Shown here in pieces: positions 55,801 through 64,000 of a DNA stretch of 64,000 nt. The position numbers were made by a program, and so were the translations under genes. The notes under the pieces are model-generated. The model had not been told where the DNA came from, did not search any database, and worked only from the letters and a program-made list of their open reading frames with translations. This DNA is from Salvia splendens (taxonomy: Eukaryota; Streptophyta; Magnoliopsida; Lamiales; Lamiaceae): positions 5,952,001-6,016,000 of the forward strand of contig NC_056049.1 in assembly GCF_004379255.2 (NCBI RefSeq). The letters are read 5' to 3'. Each line of letters opens with the position of its first letter. Position 1 is the stretch's first letter.

Positions 55801-56838
55801 CTACAATCTGAACAAGATTCTGCATCTCCATGTGCTCATAAATTGATCCTCAATGAACTGAAAACTAAGCTGAAAGAAATTGCTCCTCTCAGCCATCTGG
55901 AAAGCACACAAAAGGAATTAAATGTTGCGTTAAGCAAGTACCCAAAGCTTCTCGAGAAATCTTTCAACCCTGATATCTCAAAGGCTTATCGCAATATTGA
56001 TTTTGATATACACACTGTTAACCAAATTATTACCAGCCATTTCTATCGAGAGGGCCAATTTGATATTGGTGACTGCTTCATCAATGAGTCGCAGGAACTA
56101 GAGGCTGCAGCAAGTAAATCCCCTTTTCTAGAAATGTTCCAGATCTTGGAAGCCATGAAATGTAGGAACCTGGAGCCCTCTCTGGGTTGGGCAGCGAGGA
56201 ATCATGATCAACTGAATCAAAATGGGTCTGACATAGAATTGAAACTGCATCGTCTTCAGTTTGTAGAGATCTTGCAGAACAGGGGCAGGGATGAAGCTCT
56301 AAAGTATGCCAGAGACTTTTTGGCTCCATTTGCTACCCAACATATGGCTGTTTTCCAGAAACTTATGGCTTGCCTTTTATGGGCTGGAAGGCTTGATTCC
56401 TCACCGTATGCAGAATTACTATCTTCCATACATTGGGACAAACTATCTGTGGAACTCGCACAACAGTTCTGCAATCTTATGGGGCAATCTTACGAGAGTC
56501 CGTTGAGTGTAACAATTGCCGCTGGAGTTCAGGGGTTGCCTACTCTTCTGAAGCTGATGAACGTGATGACTGGGAAGAAGCAGGAATGGCAGACAATGAA
56601 ACAACTACCGGTGCCAGTGGATTTGGACAGGGAGTTTCAGTTCCATTCTGTGTTCGTGTGCCCAGTTAGCCGCGACCAAGTAAGCGAAGAGAATCCTCCC
56701 ATGCTGTTAACATGTGGGCATGTTTTATGCAAGCAATCCATCACCAAGTTGTCCAAAAACAACAGCACTAGGCGCTTCAAGTGCCCCTATTGCCCTGCTG
56801 AAGTCGAAGCAGGTCAGTGTGCGCAATTACATTTCTGA
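52900..56838 (+). CDS. RMD5/GID2-type CTLH-complex RING E3 ubiquitin ligase (CDS 55678-56838, 386 aa)
   Basis: The protein starts at ATG 55678 (MELNSIKDAFDRVTKKQKLS), and the whole coding region is one exon. The leader comprises a 5'UTR exon ending at donor CTGCAG|GTATTG (53156). An intron of about 2.47 kb ends TTTTTTTTTAG at 55623, followed by 54 nt of leader. Domains: N-terminal helical region, LisH/CTLH core (about residues 120-240; IDFDIHTVNQIITSHFYREG, LHRLQFVEIL, ALKYARDFLAPF), and a degenerate C-terminal RING (CPVSRDQVSEENPPMLLTCG, CGHVLCKQSI, FKCPYCPAE) from residue 328. RMD5/Gid2 is the catalytic RING partner of MAEA/Gid9 in the CTLH/GID ligase, acting in cytosol and nucleus. The Gid2-type RING lacks some zinc ligands, as here. 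In yeast the complex degrades gluconeogenic enzymes. Length is normal and the gene appears intact. Confidence 0.92.
53032..53053 (+). repeat. (CT)n tract in the RMD5 leader
   Basis: About 11 CT units in the inferred 5'UTR exon, a common feature of plant core promoters and leaders. Confidence 0.8.
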
Positions 56839-58981
56839 TGCTGCTTAAAGCTTGGAAAGTGGTTCGTCCTACTGCCATCACAAACGCAAGGGAAATGCCC
56901 CTTCATTGAATATAAAGCGTGTATGTCGGCTAAACTAGATCTTGTTATCACTATATTGTTGTTTTACTTCTTCTGTGTCGGACTTGGGTGGTGTTATTGT
57001 TGGATGGACTGTAAATAGATTCTACTTGCAAATCAAACAACAAACTGGGAGGAGGTATGTGCCATATAAAATCCCATATTAATCATAATATTTGGACATT
57101 GTATGATTAGTGGATGGTGAAATCACCATATGATGCTCAACATCTTGTCTTGTGTGAGATTTTCACTATGAACCTTCTAGTTCCTATCTTGGTTCCAACT
57201 CATAAAGCACTTGGTGATTGTGTTGTTTATATTAATATCTAATTGATGGAATTCCTTTTGTTTATGGCTAGCCTCTCATTTTTGTTGCTATCCCACTAAG
57301 TAACACAACAACCTGTATTTCCTCTCAGATTTGAGCATTTTCCCCCTTTGAATTTAGTTGTGTAAAGTAGTAACATGAAGGAGTATTTGAATAATGGGAT
57401 ACAAACTGGGCACTTGTTTTATACAGAGCTTGTGTTTTGAGCGAAAATACAATATGATCATTTGTAACAACGAATCATAAATAATGTCAGGAGGAAGAAC
57501 AAAAAAATGTGCCCTTAAATGGTGGCCAAATATAGTAAAAAGTAACCATTGAATTTTACATGAGAGTGGCACACCAAATTTCATCTCAAAACCTTTATAG
57601 ATGCGCAATTTCAGGATTCTAAAAGTTAAGAATAATCCATATCTTTAGCTTTTTGGTGCAACCCCTCCCCTCCCTCTCTCTCTAAAGATATTTAAGATTT
57701 TATTGCCCTTAACACTCTTACCTTTTTGGGATCTCTCCCACTCAGGGTGTTTTGCTCTCAATGGAGAAGAAAAGTTGCTCAAAACCACATTTTATTTTCA
57801 AACGTGTGAATAAAGCTATGCTGGGGTGGATATAATTTTCAAATTTCTCATTTTTCTTGGGATTTCCAAAAGTGTTAGTGATCCATTTTGAGTTTTCATG
57901 AAAACATATCATGATTCCCAATCAATATTTAATTGGTGTACTGCAAAGGCACTAATTGGAGGTCTCAATTATTTATGTAACATGGCCTCTTGATCATGAT
58001 CTATATCAATGTGGCACCAACCAAATTGAAAATGACACAAAGAAGGTTTTGGTGTAGGAAAATATGTGTGAGGAAATGGCTAAGAATGTGGCTGACAAAA
58101 TTGGATTTAAATGGCAAAAATTGAGACAGGTTGTTAATCTTGCTCTGTGCACATCATATGGCCCAGCTCGATTAACCCAACGATTTCTCAATTATTATCA
58201 AATTCTGGTATTTTGTGATCTCACTTGCCATCTTGAATTGAAAGCTGCCCCAAATCAAGACACCCATTTCGCGCACATGCCCATTTCCAACTGTTTTTTC
58301 AATGTTTTGCAAGAAAAAACCTTTTAAATTTATTTGGCAAATGGTTTTCGTAATTTAGTTCTGCTTAGTGCGTGAGTGTGAGACGTTGTACCGAAAGGTG
58401 ATTGGAATCCATACAAAGAGTGGATGATAACAATTTGAATGCTTCTTGCGTAATTTTGTTAAAGAAAATTCACTCAAATCTCAGTCATGTCAAAAGGTAT
58501 AGAGCACTAGAGCTATATCCATACACAGCCAAAAACTAAACCCCACTCCTTTGAACAACATAAAACCAAAACCCCACTCCCACTTAATACAAACCAAGCT
58601 TTACTTCAACACATATATACCAACAATATTAATTTTTTACATAAAAGGACACCTCCACGATAACTTTTCAGTTGATTGCTATAAGACATCCATTCATATC
58701 AAATCATAACATCGTTCCCTACAACTATTTTATAATTTGAAATAAGGATAAAAGAAATAATAGAACAAGCAATATATCATGACCCCCCCCCCCCCCCAAA
58801 AAAAAAAAAAAAATTAATTTGAGAAACCCCACAACGATACCCCTCAATCAATTATACTACGCGGGGCCTCTCATTTCCATGGGCCTCACAAACCACCTCT
58901 GGCCTTTTTTCACAAAATATATTTGTACATTTTTCTTATAGTAACTTTTTGTAATTTATTTGACTACTAAGATATTCATAA
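56839..58981. other. Intergenic spacer between convergent RMD5 and WAV3-like genes
   Basis: Contains the RMD5 3'UTR (an AATATAAA-like polyadenylation signal near 56917) and AT-rich spacer. Small ORFs (for example 58064-58327) have no recognisable similarity. Confidence 0.5.
58783..58813. repeat. Poly(C)-poly(A) homopolymer junction
   Basis: A run of about 15 C followed directly by about 16 A. Length may be affected by sequencing. Confidence 0.9.
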
Positions 58982-59014
58982 TAATAATAATAGTAATAAT
59001 AACAAACACAAATA

Positions 59015-61105
59015 TTAAAATCTCGCATTCTCGAACCCATGTAAGTCGCTGACTCTATTCAATGACTTTCTCATTATAGCGACTTTGGCGAGGCGCTCGG
59101 CTGCCCGCCAAGCCGACGTCGGCGTGAGCGGCTCGGCCTTGTTGTCTTCGGGCCGGCCCAATCGCGGTTGCGCCAGGTCCTGCCGCTTGCAATTCAGCAC
59201 AGCGAGCTCGGCCTCCAGGCCGCGCACAAACTCCTCCCCAGAGCCCGAGCCCGACTGGAGGACGAGGGCGCGGGCCGAGGCGAGCATGCTGAGCGCCCCG
59301 GCCACATCGTTGCGGTCCGAGAGCCTGCTGCTCTCGGCTACAGCGCGCGTGGTGACGAAGAGGCAGCGGAGGCGTTGGATGTCGCGAGTGGAGGATCCGA
59401 CGGCGCGTGGGCGGGGGATGACGAGGCACCGCTCCTTGTCGTATATGGTCTGTTGAGTTGACGGGTCTTTGTAACAGCAACGGATCGACATTAGCCTCCG
59501 GGCACCACCGGTTGCTGGTGGGACCCTCATTTCAACTAGCAATTCTCGCTCTTCCTCCGAGTGGAGCTCCCCCACCCGGCACCAGCTCGAACCGGATCCG
59601 ACCAGGGCCGGTTTGCCCGCGTAGGTGTAGACCGCGGAGATCTCGCCCGGGGCCGAACCTGCCGCGAACGAGACCTGGACCCGGAGGTCCTGCGCCACCT
59701 GGCTAAGCAGGCTGGTCACGCAGTTCGCGGCATGATCGCCTCCGGGAGGAGCGTGGACGCACGCGCTCAGGTTGACGGAGTGGACGGGGATCTCGGACTG
59801 GGAGAAGCGCGTGGACGACACGAGAGGGCCGCTGCGGTGGCCGTCGGAGAGGAGAAGGATGCTGGCGGCGGGATTCTTCTCGCGGCGATCCTCGATGACC
59901 TTGGCAGCCTTCTTCAGCGAGTCGGTGGCGCTGGTGGCGCCGCCGTCGAGTGCGACGACGGCGTCGATGATGCGGCGGGCGGATCTCTTGCCGGCGGTGG
60001 TCATGCGGCGGAGGGGGAGAAGCCGCTTGGATGTGGTGGAGAATGCGACGATGGAGAGGCGGTCGGCGGCGGAGAGGGAGGACACCACCATCCGCATCAT
60101 CCTCCGCATTAGATGGAGCTTATCGGAGGTTACATTTCTGCTCACATTCAGCACGGTCACCAAATCGATCGGCGCTCTTCGCGGAGGCGGCGTCGGAGCT
60201 TTCACCTTCAAAACGACGGCGTATGTCTCGCTAGTTTTTCCTACTGACACCACAACCGCCTCAGATAACAGACCGATTTCCACATTCCTTGACTTGATCT
60301 TATCCGGAACGACATTGTTGGCGACGAAGAAGCCGGGGAAATCGTCGTTTTCCTCTTCAGTCTCATCCGATTCGAGAATCGGAATGAATCGCGCGCCGGA
60401 AGTCGGAGAGGAGAGCGGCTCGTCGTCGTTGTAGACCTTAAACACAGAAGAGGATTTATTATCCGCGCCGCGCAGATCGGTGGATGGATCGGTTTCCACG
60501 AGGTGCATTTCCTTCCATGTAGCGCTGCAGATGGGGCAGGCGAGGGCGGATCTCACCCCTTGCTTCTTCATGTGAGCGGCGATGCACGGGAAATGGAAAG
60601 CGTCGCCGCACTCCGCCGTGAAAATGGCGGTGCCTTGCCCCGTCTTCACGCTCTGCAAGCATATTCCGCACCTACTCTGCTCGTACAGTAGAGTTTCAAC
60701 TCATCCATTATTACCAAATCATACCAAAAAAAAAAACTCAAATCAAACGCTAATAACGAAATTCCACTGTAGCCTACGCACCTTGGTGATACGGAGTCCG
60801 GATTTAATCAGCGAAAACGTGGACGGCGACCTTGGCGAGGAAGGCGCGGAGCTGGTGAAGAATCGCGGACTCTTCCTAGTCCGGCATTGAAGCCTAGGGC
60901 TCTCGGAAGGCGTAACACATGGAGCAGCAGCAGTTCGGCAACGGAGAGAGGGGCTGGAGAGCGGCTGAGAGTGGAATCGAGGCGTGGAGGGCTCGGAGAA
61001 GAATCTGCCGAATCTGGAGGCGAGCCTGGGGGTGGAGGCGTCTCCAGGGCGGTCCTGATCCTTGGGGATAGAAGTGCAGAAGGCTCGTCGCCAGCTCAAA
61101 ACCAT
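59015..61105 (-). CDS. WAV3-like RING-type E3 ligase with VWA domain (two exons, 661 aa)
   Basis: Exon 1 is 60782-61105 (108 codons, donor ACCAAG|GTGCGT) and exon 2 is 59015-60676 (acceptor GAGCAG|AGTAGG). The 105-bp intron is phase 0. The N-terminal Ser/Pro/Arg-rich segment (MVLSWRRAFCTSIPKDQDRP; SPSLRCRT, SPRLQCRTRKSPRFF) is typical of the WAVY GROWTH 3 family. The RING starts at C111 (SRCGICLQSVKTGQGTAIFT, CGDAFHFPC, CPIC). A VWA-like domain spans roughly residues 225-420 (APIDLVTVLNVSRNVTSDKL, ADRLSIVAFSTTSKRLLPLR, GHRSGPLVSSTRFS), then a C-terminal beta-rich/helical region ending DLHGFENARF. Family members act in root gravitropism and ubiquitination. The MIDAS signature DxSxS reads NVSRN here, so metal binding by the VWA domain is probably lost. 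The gene is intact. Confidence 0.93.
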
Positions 61106-63120
61106 CTTTCACAAAGAGGCTCTGACAGAAGGGAAGGGCTTTACGGTTAGTGATGACAAAGTGGATGCATGATCCAAAGGGGGAATTCAGCAAACGAGAC
61201 AAAAGATGAATTGAAACAAAAAGACACCTTGTTCAGAGGTCGGATTGTGTAAAAAATGAAATCAGAGGAGAGACAATTAAAAAGAAAAAGGATCAGTGAA
61301 GAAAGCTCCAAAAATTCATCATCGTCTTCTTCTTATTTTGGTTTGGGTAAAGGGCTAATATTATAAAGTGAGGGGTCGGCTTTCTGCAATTGAAAACTGA
61401 CTGGCAGCTGCCGGTTACGTATTTTGTCAACGGACTCCTTGCAATCAGCGTACAATTCGATACGTCTTTAAATAATTTAATTATTAAATTAAGTGATTAC
61501 TCTTAACTATTTGATGGCGCTGCTTAAGTTAATTCTACTCTGATTAAAGTTAATACAAGGGTTATGGGTAGGTCGATGGTTGGTTCTCTACGTTTTAAAT
61601 AAAGTACTTATACCTATCATTTTAATAAAAACAATTATGGATGAATTTTAAAATTATTGTAATTTAATTTTATATTCTAGTTGTTGTTGATAAATTAGTA
61701 CAAGGTATATTTTATTTTTTTGTAATTTCAATTTTTTCTGTTTTTTTGTAACATAATGTGCTATTCAATATGTAACTTTTAAAGTAAAAGATTAGTGATA
61801 TCATATCTAAGAAATTTTTAAATGATATTTTCCATTAATTATATAATTTTTGTATTCTTTTATTTCTAAATTTATAAACATGTTGACGTTTAATGTCATT
61901 GAGATTCAACACTTGTATTCCACAATATAGTTGTGTTTATAATGCACTAAATTGTACTAGTAATGTTTTAGTATAATTTAAATTTAATTATATCACGATA
62001 TAGTATTATGAGCACATATTTTTGGTAGTAATCCGGCTAAAATAGTGATTAACTCGATCCGTTTAACCAATTAAATGTAATCGGTTCATTTACCGATTCT
62101 ATTTTTAAAAGATTGATTAAAACACACGAACATAAACATGTACATATAATGGTTACAATCTTAACAATAAGACATGTTATTCAATAATTTGATCGGCTAT
62201 TTAATGAAGTAAATAGTTACTCAGTACGGTTTTTACTGAGTTTCGAGATATATTATTGATAAGGCATAAAAATATTGTACTACTATATTCGTTCAAAAAT
62301 ATAGTTATGATGCTGAATTGTTGTATTTTAATGTGAAATTGCTTCTAAAGTATGAAAGATAAAATAAATAAATAAATAATTAAAAGTATTATTAATGAAA
62401 AGAGGTCTCATTTTATTAAATAGACAAAATGATCATAAATAGATAGAAATAAATTTTGTGGACGGCTCAAACTATAAAATAATAATTTATTTATTTTTAA
62501 TAGATGCTGTAGAACGTTTTTGCACATTATATTGTCCTTTCTCCATTCCTTACTACTGTGAGTTTATTTACTAGTGTGCTATGAGTAGTATTTATTTTTT
62601 GAAAGTATGCTAATATCCAATATATATCTTGTGTTAAAGGGGACGTTATTTGAGGGATATATAAAATTAAATAGAAGAGTTAATTGGCTCGCACAACCAA
62701 TATCGTCGACAGACATAATTATTAATTAATGGACCCGAATAAAAGAAAATATTAGGGGTCCATTTAATACTTAAAACAAAATGATAAGATTGTGAAGAAT
62801 GGAAATCTTTGGTTTTTAGTTTCACAAAGATATATTCGGTATTCCTAATCAAATCTTTGATTTGAATATGAAGATATAAAATGGAAATATTTGGTTTCTA
62901 CAAAGATAATTTCTAGTTGTAAAAATCATGGATTAAATATGCCCGGTCATTGGATTTTGACCAAATAATAAATGTGACGAGACATTTAATTTTGTAAAAT
63001 TAAATGACATAGCGTCGGTCTACATTTTACGTAGATAAATGTAGTATATTCACTTTCTCAAATCCGATTTCCGGTGAGTGAGAAATAGTGGATTAAAGTT
63101 GGGCATAATTACCTTTTAAT
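61106..63120. other. Upstream region of the WAV3-like gene and AT-rich spacer
   Basis: The first 300 bp hold the leader and promoter (a TTATAATAT-like sequence near 61350 on the minus strand). The remainder is AT-rich with no gene or delimitable element I can support. Confidence 0.45.
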
Positions 63121-63158
63121 TAAAGCTTGGAGTTGGAGCTTAGGGAATAATTAACTAG

Positions 63159-64000
63159 TGTTAATTATCCCACATTGGAGGAGTAACACATCTTTTAATG
63201 TGCTTAAATTAAGTGCCTTTATGTTACTTAATAATTATAGTGGACCAAGATGGGTGAAAGAGCCCACACGCGAGCGCACGCGCGCGCTGCCGCCGCCCGC
63301 CCGAGCCCGTGCTCGCGGTCGCGGGCGTCAGGCCCGATCCCGATCTCAGATCTGGGCAATTGGTCTTTGGGCTTGGTGCTTGGCTCAAACTAATATTTTT
63401 AGACCACCGCTGAGTCAGCAGTCCAAGTGGCTTGACACGTCGTCAAGCGAGGCACAGTCACGACTGCCACATAAGAAATCCACACGCTCCACACGTGAAA
63501 GGCACACTCCTGCCACACGCTCGTAACCGCCGGCGGTTACGAATCTGCCATGATGAGCCTTTCATGGCTTGGTTGACCCTGCATGGTGGCTTGGCCTATA
63601 AATAGGCTAGTCATTCCACTGCATTCTACACACAATTCACAAGCATAAGCTCTCTCCCTCTCTCTGTGCATAGTTTTTCTGTCGAAGCTCTGCCCTCTCT
63701 TCCATCCAGTTCGCCGGAGCTCTGCTGATTGCGGTGCTGCATCAAAAGAGACGTAGCCGTTTTACCTTTGGGGACGACACGCCAAAACGAGAGCACTACT
63801 GTGGCGTATCTCGTCTTGCCTCCTCGACTCGGCTATCATACTGGTTTAGTTGTTTCGATTTCTATTGTAATTTCTTTAGTTCAGTTTCTCCTTTTCTTTC
63901 TTTTGGGTTGTATTACGCCCTACTGTTATCTCTTGTAATCCCCAGAAACCAACACTAGTATTATTACAAAGATTATCATTGATTTCCGATTTATATTCCA
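63159..64000 (+). mobile_element. Probable LTR of a retrotransposon running off the window
   Basis: TGTTAATTATCCCACATTGG at 63159 resembles an LTR start. A GC-rich block (63265-63330) follows. Then comes a strong promoter GGCCTATAAATAGGCT (TATAAATA 63597-63604), a CT-rich leader and non-coding sequence up to the window end. A second repeat copy or TSD cannot be seen, so this could also be the promoter of an unrelated transcript. Confidence 0.4.

Noticed and set aside
58064..58327. 87-aa ORF in the spacer
   Set aside because: No family resemblance, no splice context and normal AT-rich composition; treated as chance.
59561..60434. Plus-strand ORFs of 183 and 220 aa
   Set aside because: Antisense shadows of the GC-rich VWA exon of the WAV3-like gene.

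Overview
This 64-kb window is nuclear DNA of a flowering plant, most likely a eudicot. The evidence is intron-rich plant genes, plant LTR-retrotransposon lineages, Stowaway, Harbinger and hAT MITEs, and an AT-rich intergenic background. An asterid or Lamiales origin is possible but cannot be shown from sequence alone.

Five apparently intact host genes are present. On the minus strand, left to right, are: the V-ATPase subunit F gene (424-3619, 4 coding exons, 130 aa); a WDR5-type COMPASS beta-propeller gene (4637-13569, 2 exons, 315 aa); an ATP-dependent PEP carboxykinase gene (18727-22529, 12 exons, 652 aa); and a WAV3-like RING + VWA E3 ligase gene (59015-61105, 2 exons, 661 aa). On the plus strand is an RMD5/GID2-type CTLH-complex RING gene (5'UTR exon near 52.9 kb, CDS 55678-56838, 386 aa). 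Between WDR5 and PEPCK is a decayed starch-synthase-5-like gene (15050-18058). It keeps N-terminal coiled-coil exons and C-terminal exons with good splice sites, but has lost most of the glycosyltransferase core.

The rest is mainly mobile DNA, much of it resolved to the base by its target-site duplications (TSDs). (i) A Copia element at 5631-10914 has apparently identical LTRs and one intact 1374-aa gag-pol, and lies antisense in the WDR5 intron. (ii) A Ty3/Gypsy Tat-clade element at 23146-30638 (minus strand) has identical-looking LTRs and a second RNase H. Its gag and pol lie in one frame separated by a UAG whose 3' context is CAA UCA, which fits the tobamovirus-type readthrough consensus UAG-CARYYA. 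(iii) A 561-bp TRIM sits at 31342-31902. (iv) A mariner-like element (MLE) at 34782-47059 is split by a second, disabled Copia element (35909-44638). The MLE encodes a DD39D transposase with a single nonsense codon and carries a GC-rich repetitive passenger-like sequence. (v) PIF/Harbinger derivatives lie at 14129-14815, about 31903-32827 and 49116-49943. (vi) hAT-type MITEs with perfect 8-bp TSDs lie at 616-1347, 3081-3236 and 51643-52231, and many Stowaway MITEs are present, four of them in a row at 47.9-49.0 kb. An LTR-like sequence with a TATA box runs into the right end of the window.

The host genes are housekeeping or regulatory and show no operon-like relationship. The most interesting item is the recoding signal between gag and pol of the young Tat-type element. 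Next are its primer-binding site, identical over 18 nt to that of the unrelated Copia element, and the MLE with its passenger region.
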